A DNA stretch of 64,000 bases from Osedax fenrisi (GCA_964019155.1 OZ025243.1:9913865-9977864); one strand, 5' to 3'. Counted from the stretch's first letter, positions 45,257 through 58,161 are shown. Notes: generated by a model not told the origin, from the letters alone. Program-made: numbers and translations.

Positions 45257-45588
45257 ATGACGTCACCGGATGAAGTACGAGATCAGCTGATCAGCGAGGG
45301 GTCGACGTGTGGCGGCGTCAGGAAGCGGTCCGGACATCGCAAGGGCGCCGAAAGGGTGAGGTTTAGCGACGCCAAGCCGGCCGACGGAAACTCTAGTTCG
45401 TTCGAGAAGGATCTAGAGAGCGACATGAACGATGATGACGACGGCGATGACGAAGGCGATGGGCGGGATGGAGCAGGGGAACAGGCTCAGAAGGGTACTC
45501 CTCAGTATCACAGGAGTAAGATGATTTATCTGGCGCGGAAAATCAAACCGGATTCTACGTTGGTGCGTGTTATTGAGGTAAATACTAT

Positions 45589-45645
<57 letters not shown>

Positions 45646-46370
45646 TATTATATATACATACCATAATGAAAATAGGCGATAATTGTGATCGGAACGTTGT
45701 GTTTCTCGGTGTACTTGTATTGTTATTTCGACAACGTTCATTACCACGTGACTCATGGATACGCCCAACTCGGATACTCGGCGGCTCAACACCAGATAGG
45801 ACAACGCTACCTTAACGGTTATCCCCCGGGGGCCCCCATTATGTTCATACTCGAGTAGCGCAATAAAAGAGGTGAGGTCTCACAACTCGGCGGAGTTTTA
45901 ATCACCCCATGCATGGGGTGCATAGACCACTATATGCGTAGATCACTATTTATAGATCACAATGAATAGTCATCTTAATTATAATTAAAAAAGATTTGTA
46001 ATATACATATATCTAAAATATAAAATATCTTCAAAAAGTATGGGTGCCGAAATAGGGGGATGGGGGAAACATCCCCTTCCCCACATTTAAAATATGGGGA
46101 AATTAGTTTAATGTTCCACAAATATTAAATTTATTTAAACTCTAAAATATATAACAATTAAAAATATAGTAGAAATTTATAATAAAATCATACACATTTA
46201 TAATATTTTTAAATTCCGGATTCTAATAATTATTATTCTTATTTATTTGAAAATTGTTTAATTAGATAATTAACTCAAATTAGCTAAACCTAGGTACGTA
46301 CCTGAAAAATATTTACGGAATTATAATCTCAACAGTATAATTCCTACTATATTCGGCTTAATTTGATATA

Positions 46371-46408
<38 letters not shown>

Positions 46409-46887
46409 CTTTTAATTTATTGCGATTTGTGGCATTATTGAATTTTACCAGGGAATTTTACTCCCTGATGTTACCTATATTTATAGTATAAAAACTTAAG
46501 GATAAATATTAAATAAACAACATCTTATAATTGTATACCTAGATTACGCTGTTATTCATTATTCATATACTACAAATTATGCACCCATTCATGTTGAATA
46601 ATGTATATTTAGTTTATCTTTTTTATACTTTTACAGAAACTTCTATAGCAATGAAAATAATATAAACTTAATTATTATTGATATCTAGATCCTAGATATC
46701 CCTATGCTTACTTATTAATACATTTTTTACCGAGTTATATGAGGATATATAGTTTGTATATTATAATATAATTATACTCACCATATTATAAAATAAATTA
46801 ATTGCAGCATAATTGATAGAAATGTTGAGACATTCGCTCGTAATATATATAGTCATATATATACTATATATAGTATATATTACTATA

Positions 46888-46933
<46 letters not shown>

Positions 46934-48861
46934 TATACATATTATAGTCAAATATGAAATGAACAATGTATTTGTTTATAACTTATCATGGGTCATATCA
47001 AGACCTCCTATAACCTCGAGGTTATAGGAGGTCTTGGTCATATGTATATGGGGGAAAGTCTCCGATTACCGACCGCTAAATGATTATTTGTAATAACTTA
47101 TTCAATATTAAATATATTTATTTGAAATTTTGTAATTAGGGTAATATTATGGCAATGAATAATGTGGTTATTTTAAATTTTTGATATAATTATATTTACA
47201 AGAGGGTCGGTAATCGGATATATGTACCTAATATCGACCCCTTCTCCTATTACCGACCCCCTAAAATAATCGTGATATAGATAATTGTAGTGTTATAATA
47301 TTCAATAAAAATAGTAGATATACATAAATATAATTAATTATAATATTCACGCAATTTATTTTGTATTGAATTTATGTTTTAATAGTAATATTAAATTTAA
47401 ATTTAACTTTATAGCCTTAACCCTAGTAATTATATTAAAATAGTGTAATAATAGACCTATTATTATTTAATATTTATTTATCAATCAGTGTGTATATAAT
47501 CAACTGGAATCATGAATTCTAAATCTATATCAATGATATACAAACTACTTACGACATATTTTAAAGTAAAATGCGTATATATTTTTATTGGATATTATAA
47601 ATCACATGGGGTCGGTAATAGGAAAATCATATGGGTTGCTATATTTAAGATATATTGGTTAATAGCTATTCAAATTAAATTATTTTTATAATACTTATAA
47701 AAAATGTATTGATCTACAATATTATGCTCGGTATTAAGTTTTCTTTTAAATAATAAAGTATTTACAATGATTTAAAACAAGTTATTATTCAAATATTTAA
47801 AAAGTAAAAACAGAATATTACATTTTATCAAATAACAATTGTAGAATTAAATATTTTTTAAAACAAAATACTTATTAATATTTATCATAAAATTGCTAAC
47901 AGTTCGTGTATATATTATTTTGTTATATCTCTTATAGTTACTGAGATACGAGAGGGGATCGGTAATCGGGGAATTTCCCCTGAATGTACAACAATAGCCA
48001 CGCGCTTATACATGCTTATAACCATTATATGTAGTGCAATATATAGTTATATATGGTATATGCATAGACATTATAATTAGTTAGACTACTATTGGAGATA
48101 AAGTTTGTTCAATAATTTGAATGACAATCCGCCATTGTGTTTGTCAAGTTTGTCATTTACATCATATTTTCTATAAAAATTCAAATTCACTTACATTACT
48201 ATAATGACTCGCAATTGCTTTAATAAGTATGATAAATCTATAACAAAATAAGCCAAATGTTACATTTATATAAATAAGTACGCCTATCATATAATATTAT
48301 ACAATAATTTTACCAAACCTAGTAAAAAATTAAGTTATATAATATTTTTCATTTAATGACTAAATATCAATTTACTAAATAATTAGATTAAATTATATAA
48401 AATATAGATTACACAATTTTAGATTAATATATAATTAATATATAAGTAATTTAATATATGACAAATTATAATTAAATGTATATTCTAATTAGATATTTAC
48501 AATTGATATTTTCATATTTTTCATAACAATTGACAAATTATAAAGAATATCACTAAATTATATTTGAATCAATATATTTAATTCAATGAATTTTCATTGT
48601 ATGCAGATTATTCAAATAGTGAAAATGTAAGAAATTGCAGATTCATACAAATAGCAGTCTACCAAATTCTATACTTCATATACGATATTAAATAATTATT
48701 TAAACCCATATGTATACATATTCGATACATTACAGGTGCTGGTGTTGATAAAGATCAATGGACAGCTATGCATTGGTTTAAGTATGTATCATTTGATATA
48801 ATTTATAAATTAAAATATATACATAGGCATAGGTATTAGAGGTATTATAGGTATACCTATA

Positions 48862-48916
<55 letters not shown>

Positions 48917-48994
48917 ATGTATGTATGTGTATGTTTGTGTGTATGTGTGTGTTTGTTTGTGTGTGTTTTTATATATTAACATATATTTCTATGC

Positions 48995-49047
<53 letters not shown>

Positions 49048-52000
49048 AATATACGGTATACGGGTATAATAATTATAAAATATTTTATGTATATATAAAT
49101 AGAATTATTAGATATACAAAAACCGAAAATAATCCTATGAACTATAGTTCATATAACATTGCATCTCAATTTAAAAATGTATGAATTTTATATGAAATAA
49201 TCTACCCCTTTCTCTTCTATATACTATTACACAATAAATATGTATTTATATCTATATATACTATTTGTATAGGATAATAAAATACCTCAGTTAGGTATCC
49301 ACTACGTGTATTTTAGGGAGTTGGTAATTAGGAAGGGGTAAGTATTACGAACATAACATATCCAATTACCTACCTCGAGGATCCTGTTTATCCTTGTCAA
49401 TACAATTATATAACAAATTTAAGAGAGCAACATTTTTTATTGACATAATATTAGCCTAATTAAAAAAATTCAAATAAATATAGGGGAAATTAACCGAATA
49501 CGGACAGTACCTGAGTATTAGCATTCTCTGTATCTCAGAAATCATAAATCCTACGCACACACACAAATGAATAAAATATTCATAATTATATAAATAGTCT
49601 AAAAACGTATTTTTAATTTGTTAACTATTCAAAATAATGATGATATATCCAATAAACTGATTTTCTTATTACGTTTTTAAATTTATGAAAAAATATTTTA
49701 ACTTAAATTTGAATTTTTTTAACACCTTCTCCAGCATATACAAATGTATCGATATAAAATATAACAATATATTATTAAAAAAATAAATATATACATTATA
49801 TTCTTAATTGTTATATTTGTTATCACATATTAATTAAGTTATAAGCATATAGGAACCTATCTAGACGTCATATAAATCCCTAATACGGACACTCTATATG
49901 TCTTAATACGGACAGTGTATGTCGGACACTCTATAACCAACAAGTGCACAGTGTGTGAACTATTCTGTTTTTTAAAAAAATCGCGTGCATTATAATAGTA
50001 ATACCACCAATGAATCTAAATCTAAAAATTTTATTATTTAGATACTTAACTTGTATTATTAATTAATAAAATAATAATAAAAATTAATAAATTAATTACT
50101 AATTAAATTATATTAATTATTCATAAAATTAATTATGAATAATGTATATGTAATTTATCTGACTGTTTCATCAATAATACATATATTATCTAGTGGTATC
50201 CTATGTCTGCTGTCCGTATTATAACATAGGGTGTCCTTATTCGGATATGGGTACCGAATACGGACACCCCCGTTATCTATTGAATAAAAAGATTAAATAA
50301 AATTTTAAAATCATAATAATATCTGTAAACATAATATTTATATATTGTAATTTTTGAATACAAATATTGAGTCATAAAATGTTAAGTCCAATTATTGTTA
50401 AAGTGTCCGTATTAGGTTACTTAGTCATACATAGCCATTTAGGGGTATGTTTTATAGGGTACCGGTAAACTCGGACCAGGTAACCTGGGACCACTTTTGA
50501 AGTAAACTCGGACAATTGTTGAAGACAACTCCGACCACTTTTATGCTTTAACCCATATTATATAAGTAGACTATATATAGTTATTTTAAACTAGTCCTAA
50601 TATTCTTCAAAAGTGGTCCGAATTTTATTTCAAAAGTGGTCCCAGTTTACCTGGTCCGAACTTTCTGGTATTCTTCTTAGAGACTTTCACCTGACTCATT
50701 ACATAGTCATACCATCGATATAAAGAATGTCTTTATATCGTCTTTATATAGATGAGTCATACCAAAGATTTGTCTAAGGAATTTTTTGCCCGTGCAAAAT
50801 CTTTGGTCATACCCTAAAATCTCATAAATATAAAATTAACCTCATTAGGATTTTCTATTTCCTATTTAAGATATAATTTAAAAAAAACTTATTTTCATAA
50901 ATCCCAATTTTTAATCCTACACCGCCTATATGTATACACCTTAACACGGAGTATTTCATAATAAAAAATAAAAAGTATTCCCTATAGGACACAAATATAT
51001 TAAAAAAATCCTAAAATTGTTGACAAATAATTTATAGTTTTAGTTATAAATTAGATAATAATATATATCTAGAATACTTAATAAAATTTGCATTATGCTA
51101 ATTTATAACTTAAAATTAATCTTATTTTAGCAATTGTATTGGTAATCTACCAATTATATAATATATATTATATTATATAATGTATATATATATATATATA
51201 ATTTATATATATATATACTTCTTACTTTTTTAATATCAGACATTATGATTTCTGTAGGTTTCAAATAGGTTTTATAGTTTTTTTCGAATTCTACAATTAA
51301 CTATAACCTAATATAATTAATAATCAATTAATAAGGAAAGCAGCAGACCAGGGACATCCGCATGCATCATATAATGTTGCAGTAGGACATTTACAAGGGA
51401 TAAGAACAGATTTACTTAATGAAGGGTTATTAACAACATAACAATATAACTGTAATATCTATGTAGGGGAAAGTCCCCGATTACCGACCCCCTCATAATA
51501 CCGACCCCCTCTCGTATCTCAGTAACTATAAGAGATATCAAAAAATTATATGTACACGAAATGTTAGTAAATTAATGATAAATATGAATAAGTATTTTGT
51601 TTTAAAAAATATTCAATCCTACAATTTTTATTTGATAAAAAGATATATTCTGTTTTTTCTTTTTAAATATTTGAATAATAACTTTTTTTAAATCATTTTA
51701 AATACTTTATTATTTAAAAGAAAACTTTATACTGCACATAATATTGTAGATCAATAAAATGTTTATAACTTTTATAAAAAATAATTTAATTTTAATAACT
51801 ATTAACCAATATATCTTAATAATAGCAACCCATATGATTTTCCTATATCCGACCCCCTAAATTACCCTAATACCGACACCATGTGATTTATTGTATCCAA
51901 TCAAAATATATTCGTATTTTACTTTAAAATATGTCGTAAGTTGTTTGTGTATCATGTATATAGATTTAGGATGCTTGATTCCAGTTGATTATATACATAG

Positions 52001-52659
52001 GCTACTGATTGATAAATAAATATTAAATAATAATATACACCATTTTAATATAATTACTATAAAGTTTAAATTTAAATTTAATATTACTATTAAAACATAA
52101 ATTAAATACAAAATAAATTGCGTGTATATTATAATTAATTATATGTATGTATATCTACTCTTTTTATTGAATATTATAATACTACAATTATTTATACCAC
52201 GATTATTTTAGGGGGTCGGTAATAGGAGAAGGGGGTCGGTATTAGGCACATGTATCCGATTACCGACCCCCCGGTTTATTCTTGTAAATATATTTATATC
52301 AAAAATTTAAAATAGCCACATTTTTCATTGCCATAATATTACCCTAATTATAAAATTTCAATTAAATATATTTAATATTGAATAAGTTATTACAAATAAT
52401 CATTTAGAGGTCGGTAATCGGGGACTTTCCCCTATATATATATATATTTAATAATTTAGTATTTTTTTAATCAACAAAATGAAAGTCGCTAGGTCCTTTA
52501 TAGTTATCAAAATATTGTATCCATATAAATAATATATAAGATTCACTAAATATATATAGGGATGCCCACCGATTGATAAAACATGCTGCAATGAATGGAG
52601 TAAAAGAAGCCCATGTGGCAATGGCAGACGTATGCAGTCAGGGAGGATGTAATAATTAA
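45257..52659 (+). CDS. Single-pass membrane protein with Sel1 repeats, 232 residues, complete
   Basis: Exons 45257-45577, 45676-45817, 48736-48781, 51336-51425 and 52560-52659 join in phase through GT-AG introns. Residues 1-107 are polar and acidic (RKRSGHRKG, then a D/E-rich DMNDDDDGDDEGDG). Exon 2 starts with a membrane segment AIIVIGTLCFSVYLYCYF. The rest is Sel1-type alpha repeats: HGYAQLGYSAAQHQIGQRYL-NG, DQWTAMHWFKKAADQGHPHA-SYN, and DAHRLIKHAAMNGVKEAHVA. The A-x-x-x-LG-x-x-Y-x-x-G spacing and the WFKKAADQGHP motif are diagnostic. Sel1 repeats form scaffolds for protein complexes, often at the ER. Orthologue identity is not recognised. The introns are loaded with TIR elements. Confidence 0.8.
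45590..45645. repeat. (TA)n microsatellite just after a splice donor
   Basis: A (TA)n run fills most of the 98-bp first intron of the Sel1 gene. Frames running through it are artefacts. Confidence 0.85.
45890..47049. other. Intron 2 of the Sel1 gene, first part
   Basis: AT-rich with an 18-bp palindrome CACCCCATGCATGGGGTG near 45,903, a GGGGGATGGGGGAAAC... CCCCACATT patch near 46,058-46,095 and long (TA)n runs near 46,377 and 46,865-46,935. Non-coding. Confidence 0.4.
46999..47035. mobile_element. Ultra-short palindromic insert, copy 3 (perfect)
   Basis: A perfect palindrome with arm AAGACCTCCTATAACCTC around a CTCGAG centre, between two exact GGTCATAT copies (46991-46998 and 47036-47043). 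Located in intron 2 of the Sel1 gene. Confidence 0.75.
47051..47980 (+). mobile_element. Non-autonomous TIR element, family C, copy 1 (930 bp)
   Basis: The left end GGGGAAAGTCTCCGATTACC and GACC are matched in inverted form by GGATCGGTAATCGGGGAATT and TCCCC at the right. An internal block at about 47,203-47,270 repeats the terminal word (GGTCGGTAATCGG and TATTACCGACCCC). The copy at 51466 is the same element in the opposite orientation. No protein frame. Confidence 0.75.
49481..50425. mobile_element. TIR element, diverged relative of family C with another terminal word
   Basis: It starts TAGGGGAAATTAACCGAATA and CGGACAG, and near the right end has TGTCCGTATTAGGTTA. Internal copies of the word are near 49,880-49,935 and 50,212-50,268 (CTGTCCGTATTATAACATAG, TACCGAATACGGACACCCCC). 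Layout follows family C, but GATTACCGACC is replaced by GAATACGGACA. The right end is uncertain. Confidence 0.55.
50459..50672. mobile_element. Short MITE with CTCGGACCAGGTAA inverted ends
   Basis: AAACTCGGACCAGGTAACCT and GGGACCACTTTTGAA at the left are matched in inverted form by CAAAAGTGGTCCCAGTTTAC and CTGGTCCGAACTTT at the right. The terminal word recurs inside (CTCGGAC, CTCCGACCACTTTT). About 214 bp. Confidence 0.7.
50706..50813. repeat. Two 42-bp inserts between three GTCATACC copies at exact 50-bp spacing
   Basis: GTCATACC occurs at 50706, 50756 and 50806. The first spacer carries the hairpin CGATATAAAGA-ATG-TCTTTATATCG. The second starts AAAGATTT and ends AAATCTTTG, and the two are otherwise unrelated. 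It lies in intron 3 of the Sel1 gene. Confidence 0.65.
51466..52432 (-). mobile_element. Non-autonomous TIR element, family C, copy 2 (967 bp)
   Basis: GGGGAAAGTCCCCGATTACC and GACCCCC at the left is matched by GGTCGGTAATCGGGGACTTT and CCCC at the right, with TA on both sides (51464-51465 and 52433-52434). It has the same interior as 47051-47980 in inverted orientation. A TA duplication suggests Tc1/mariner-type mobilisation. It fills most of intron 4 of the Sel1 gene. Confidence 0.8.
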
Positions 52660-52682
52660 CCATCATATACAAATTATAAAAT

Positions 52683-52688
52683 AATAAA
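52683..52688 (+). terminator. Polyadenylation signal AATAAA of the Sel1 gene
   Basis: AATAAA starts 24 bases after the stop codon ending at 52659. Confidence 0.6.
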
Positions 52689-53093
52689 ATGTTCTTAACA
52701 TATATTTATTTTATTTTTTAATGGATATATATATATATATATATAATTAAAAAATATAGGTTTATTGCAAAATTGTAATCATATATATTTAAATATAATA
52801 ACATGCCTATATCTTATTATAAATATAAACTCAACTTTTCAATCATAATAGGATTATTTTTCTAAATCAATTCCATAATCGTATATTTATAAATATATTA
52901 TTATAACACAATTATACTTGTAATATACAATTATAAAAACAAACTATATTTAAATGTAGGAAATTATAAGTCGTCATATGAAAGGTTGACAACATTTAAA
53001 AAATGATGAAATCAAGTAGGTATATATATATCCCTATAGTTTATTTTCGCACTGTTCATAAAATAAGAAGAGTAACAAAAACTATATATATTG
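52689..53093. other. AT-rich intergenic stretch
   Basis: (TA)n near 52,724-52,744; otherwise featureless. Confidence 0.4.
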
Positions 53094-53131
53094 CAGGACC
53101 TCCTATAACCTCATAGGTTAATGGAGGTATT
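53094..53131. mobile_element. Palindromic insert, diverged copy 4
   Basis: CAGGACCTCCTATAACCTCA and TAGGTTAATGGAGGTATT resemble the palindrome at 46999 with several changes. No target duplication can be seen, so this is an older copy. Confidence 0.5.
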
Positions 53132-53199
53132 GTAGTATTTAACAATATTTGGTAGGTATATATTTAATTTTGTAAATCTATTATATTAAAATATATATA

Positions 53200-54200
53200 T
53201 TGATTGAAATTTTTTTTATATTTATATTGGTAAAATATCATAACAAGATAGGAGACTTCTTCCACACTACAGTTGGAGTAAGACAGTGTTGTCTGTTATC
53301 CCCAGTGTTATTCAATATTTTCTTAGAACAAATCATGCAGGAAACACTCCATAACCATAAGTCAACTATATCTGTTGGTGGTAGGATTATAAATAACCTT
53401 AGATTTGCTGATGATATCGATCTAATCGCTGGAACTAATTCCGAATTACAAGAGACTTTGTGAAGCTTCTAAAGATTATGGGATGGAAGTAAGCAAAGAG
53501 AAAAGCAAGACAATGGTAAATAGTAAAAACGAAAGTGCAAAAATAATGATGGACGGAACCCTACTCGAAAATGTCAAAACATTTAAGTATCTTGGATCGA
53601 CGTTGAAATCATATGGATCATCAGATAACGAATTACGAATACGATTAGCAACAGCAACCTCAGCAATGGTAAAACTTGGAACAATATGGCAAAGCAAAAA
53701 AAAAATTGAATTCCATGTCAAATACAACCTCTATAAATCACTTATATTATCAATACTTCACTACGACTGAGAAACTTGGACCTTAATGGAAAAAGAGGAA
53801 AAAAGGATACAAGCATTCCAAAATAAATCGCATAGAAGATTACTGTGTATTACATATCGCCAGAGAAAAACAATGACTATATCCATGAAAAAATGATATA
53901 TCTAATAGGCAAATATGAACCACTCTTAAGCACTATAAAACGAAGAAAGCTTAAGTATTATGGTCATATTTGTCGACACGATGGACTGGCCAAAACCATT
54001 CTACAAGGAAAAGTAGAAGGCAAGAGGAAAAAAGGCCGGCCACGAAATAATTGGATGCACAACATAAGTAAATGGACAGATAGAAGTACTAGCGAACTAA
54101 CACGGATGACGGAAGATCGCGAAAAATGGAAGAAATTTGTTGTTGATACTTGTCTGATGATTCCCCCTACGATTCAAGAGTCACGGGAGTAAAAGTAAAG
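53200..54200 (+). mobile_element. RTE-like LINE, 5'-truncated, reverse transcriptase end
   Basis: The frame at 53200-53463 has GVRQCCLLSPVLFNIFLEQI and NLRFADDIDLIAG, the catalytic box of the reverse transcriptase. A stop and a frame change lead to 53483-53770 (MEVSKEKSKTMV, NVKTFKYLGSTLK, LYKSLILSILHYD), then 53845-54192 (RRKLKYYGHICRHDGLAKTI, GRPRNNWMHNISKW). These are the ordered landmarks of RTE-like endonuclease-reverse transcriptases. The copy has frameshifts and lacks the endonuclease. The 13836-14260 fragment is from the same family. Confidence 0.85.
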
Positions 54201-54941
54201 TAAGTAAAATATCATATTATATACCTATAATATATATATAATTTTAAAGGGGTTTCACACCAACTCGAACGCAATTATTAACTCTAATAATTAGAGGTTA
54301 AAGTTTAACTTTAATATTTAAAATAAAATAAATGTTTATCTGTAAAACGGGTTTCACACCAACTCAAACGCAATTATTAACTATAAAAAAGTAGGTGTAA
54401 AACTTCTTTTAAAAAATATACACGAATTTAAATTAAATATGAACAATTATGTTATCAAATGTATTATCGATATTATCAATAATTCAACCTGTGTGTAATT
54501 AACACTATTAATTAATATATTTTTATTATATAGCAATTATGAAATATCTAAAAATTCCAAACATAGAATTTGAATTTATCCTTTAATTCAAAGGTGGCTG
54601 CCGCGATAATTTTCATATTTAATATTGCAATGGCTTATTAATATTAAAAGCTAATCAAATTAATTTAATTTATCAAATGACATTTACATTAGATATTAAA
54701 ATATCTAAATGAATGTAATACATATATATATAGAATATATGTATATTTTAAAAGCATAGTGCGCCTATTTTTTTTATATTAAATTAAAAAAAAAATGTAA
54801 TATTAATATAAATTTGTTATAATGAAAGTAAATGTTATAATAATTATAATACAAAACGATCAATTAATGTAAAATACAATCATTTAAAAAAAGCACATCA
54901 TTTAAATATCTAATAAAATTTGATATATTTTATATTATTGA
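54201..54941. repeat. AT-rich stretch with a direct repeat
   Basis: GGGTTTCACACCAACTCGAA and CGCAATTATTAACT near 54,251 occurs again near 54,350 with one change. The spacing is about 100 bp and the orientation is the same. No gene is seen. Confidence 0.55.
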
Positions 54942-55965
54942 CAGTGATGGGCACGATCACTAATTTTCACGATCGCCGATCGTCGATCAATTTTGTCGAT
55001 CATTTTCTAACGATCGTCGATCGTGTAATTATTTTGATCGTCGATCGCGATCTCCGATCGTGGATCTCGATCGTATTATTATATAAGCATATGAATTCCT
55101 GGCTGCTGCATGAATGAACCACTAATGATCCTCGCAGTACTCACGACGTCATCTCAATATATTTATATATATATATATCAATGTATCTTTTTTACTAATG
55201 TAATCGTAATATTTTACCGCGCGAGACATGCAAGATCAAACAATACGTTTAATTATCTACTCTATTATAGAGTCTCTACGTCAAAAATGATTCAAATTGT
55301 CAATTTCCCTGTAGGCGTATTATATAATATATATATATATATATATAGGACTATAACTTTATTAATATGTTAGATCATTATAAGTTATAAGTTCTAAGAT
55401 ATACAATGTATTGGATAAATTCGCCCTTTATTAAATCAAATATTTATTTTAATGACTTAAATATAATTAATAATAAAGTTGAAGCATCATGTAAGATTTG
55501 TAGAAAAAAAATAATAGCTTGGATTTCGTCATCATCAAATTTAAGACGTCATTACAAAACTGTACATCATACTAAATTAGATGAATATGATAGAGTAAAA
55601 TGTGAACACAATGAGAATAGTAAAAAAAGACAACTCCAAGAACCTTCAAAACTATCCTATACTAAAAAGATTAAACAATCTTCATTGGTTCAATTATCAA
55701 TCGAGCAATCGACTACAATATCACATGTAGAAACTGACAAATTACTACTAACATTTCTAATAAATACTATGACTCCAATTGTTAACAATAAATATTTCAA
55801 AGAATATGTAAGGGGTAATTACCTTAACTTAAGTTATAAATTCATTCTATCTAATATGATATTATATATATATATCTACTTTTTTTCACGATCGTCGATC
55901 GCGATCAGTTGCTGACGATCGTGATCGGGATCGACGATCTAATATCGTGATCGTGCCCATCACTG
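54942..55965 (+). mobile_element. hAT transposon, non-autonomous, intact ends
   Basis: The ends are perfect inverted repeats of CAGTGATGGGCACGATCAC. They are flanked by identical 8-bp ATTATTGA (54934-54941 and 55966-55973), the target duplication length of hAT elements. Many GATCGTCGATC words lie just inside both ends (54,960-55,075 and 55,888-55,960), the expected subterminal transposase-binding repeats. The interior carries the BED-finger start of a transposase but not its catalytic domain, so it depends on an active relative. The undamaged ends and duplication suggest recent insertion. Confidence 0.92.
55406..55915 (+). pseudogene. hAT transposase N-terminal fragment with BED zinc finger
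   Basis: The frame starts MYWINSPFIKSNIYF. It has a BED finger C29-x2-C32-x16-H49-x4-H54 (CKICRKK... SNLRRHYKTVHH), then a basic stretch KKRQLQEPSKLSYTKKIKQ and part of the region before the catalytic core (LLLTFLINTMTPIVNNKYF). It then runs into the subterminal repeats and stops. The RNase-H-like core and the hATC dimerisation domain are missing. BED fingers bind the transposon ends. Confidence 0.8.
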
Positions 55966-55973
55966 ATTATTGA

Positions 55974-58155
55974 ATAATTGAAAAAGTATTATAAAATATC
56001 AAATGTACTCTTCGATAATTTATGTATGGTGATACCTTATTATATAAATAAGTATTACTTTATTATTATTATTTATATAACTCAATATATCTCAATATGG
56101 AATTTACAATATATTTTATTTTAACTAATAATATATTATCTTTAATTATACTAAAACTATCTAAAAAATCAATTTATTCAAGAAAGAAGTATTCATTATG
56201 CATAGAAAAATATAAAAACGTGGTTTGATTTAATATTATTTATAATACTATAATATACTAATCATTATAATTATTTATACAATTGTTATTAATACTATTT
56301 ATTATTATAATATCATTATATTTTATATAATATAATATATATATGTATAAATTCATATATAAATTTAGTATCAAAAAAACTATGAAATGGGACTCTAAAT
56401 ATCATCAGGGAACATATTAATAGTGTAATGAGTGTATTTATTTATTTGTATTTAAATGCAATTAGATTAGTGTTTTATATAAAATGATAATATAAATTAA
56501 TATATATAGACTCGAGAAACAAGAGATCATATATATATACACTATTTGTGGAAATATATATATAACGGGAGACGATCAAAAAGGAGACGAGGTTGAGGGT
56601 TGAAGGTTACATTTGAAATACGAGTTAATAGTATATAAATAAATTTTGTATAGATATTTGTGTTATTCGGTTTAATTGGTTTATTTTGTCCTGGTTGTTT
56701 TTTTTAGCTGCATTACATCCCAAAATGAGCCTATAAAAATGTATTTCGGATTTAACAATTTCGCCCCAACTCGTCCTTTTTGATCGTAACCCTACATAAC
56801 TACTAAAACATGTATATATCTTGATGTTATAGAAAAATAATACTCAGCTTATATATATATTATATAAACATATCAAGTTATATATAAACAAGTTATTATT
56901 ATTTATTTAGTAGTTAGGTTTATTATAAAGCTAATATGTCAATACTACATATGTCTACTATTTTTTTTTTAAATGTAATAAATATTAAAGTAGGATTAGG
57001 CTTTTTAATACCCATCATCTACTACATTACAATTAAAAATAGGCGCATTTGTCCTTAATATGTATGGATATTATTTATGTCTAAATATTCACATTTAATC
57101 AATATAAATACCGATATAGCGAATAAATAAATATTCACTGAAGTACTTATATTAATATGTAGTAAATGCATTTTATTCTAACAGTTGATGAAACATCTTT
57201 TAGAATAATTAATTTTTGTTTACTTTACCTAACACATTTATAATAAGATTATATTATATTATATAATAACATAATTTCCAATCACCAATTTAATGTTATA
57301 TAGAAATGTATATTAAATAAAGCAGTCTTTCTATATTAATACAACAATAAAATGTTGGCTAAATAATAAATTATATTTATAATGGAAGAAGTTAATTTCA
57401 TGTTCCACTCGTCAATATAAAGAAAGTGGATAAGCAATTGAATGTAGTGTATGGAACTTTATGAGATGTTGCAATCACAGCCTACTATTAAATTTCAAAT
57501 TCATATTTATTTATACATATATATTGATACTACCCTTTTAATGTACTATCACTACTATAATTATATATTTAATACATCATATTAACATTTCTTGTAATTT
57601 TGTGAATTTAAATTTAATATATCATACTATTTATATATCCATTGAAGTCACTTGAATCTATTTAACCAAAAAGTCTATGGTCCACTAAGTTTCCTTAAAT
57701 AAGTATTTATATTATAATATTACATTTAGATGTAGTAAATGCTTTATTTAACTTAATACGATTTTGGTCTACATCGAAATTTGACAACATGATACATTAA
57801 TATATAGAATGAAAATGTAGTATATAGCATTACATACATTTTAAAGTTGACCCCTGTAATCATAATCAAAACAAACTACAAAGGATATTAGCTATTCAAT
57901 ACTCTATATTTCTAAGAATTGATGTTTTCATTTTTACACAATTATATTCTAATGTATAACCAGTTTCTATGAAATATATCTATTTATCAACACTAAACTA
58001 CTTTACTATCTATCTATTGTTGATTATAAAATATATTTACAATAATAAAATGAGTTGATATTTCTTATTCTATATTTTCCCTAATTTAGTGTATTAATAA
58101 TTATTATTATATAAATTTAAGTGTAATAATGGAATAAATAATATTTTTGGATAGT
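55974..58155. other. AT-rich intergenic stretch
   Basis: Contains MITE family B copy 2 (56567-56792) and a stretch near 57,410-57,445 related to the fold-back repeat at 190. No protein-coding exon recognised. Confidence 0.45.
56567..56792. mobile_element. MITE family B, copy 2
   Basis: GGGAGACGATCAAAAAGGAG at 56567 is matched in inverted form by AACTCGTCCTTTTTGATCGT and AACCC at 56792. Inside, GTTTTTTTTAGCTGCATTAC is the complement of the copy at 38994, so the two are in opposite orientation. Confidence 0.7.
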
Positions 58156-58161
58156 TTATTT
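58156..58161 (-). terminator. Polyadenylation signal AATAAA of RPL9
   Basis: Minus-strand AATAAA begins 16 bases beyond the RPL9 stop codon; a short 3' untranslated region is usual for ribosomal protein genes. Confidence 0.6.

Noticed and set aside
48604..48623. A 20-base candidate micro-exon between TGCAG and GTAAGA in intron 2 of the Sel1 gene
   Set aside because: Its length breaks the reading phase between the exons at 45817 and 48736, which already join in phase.
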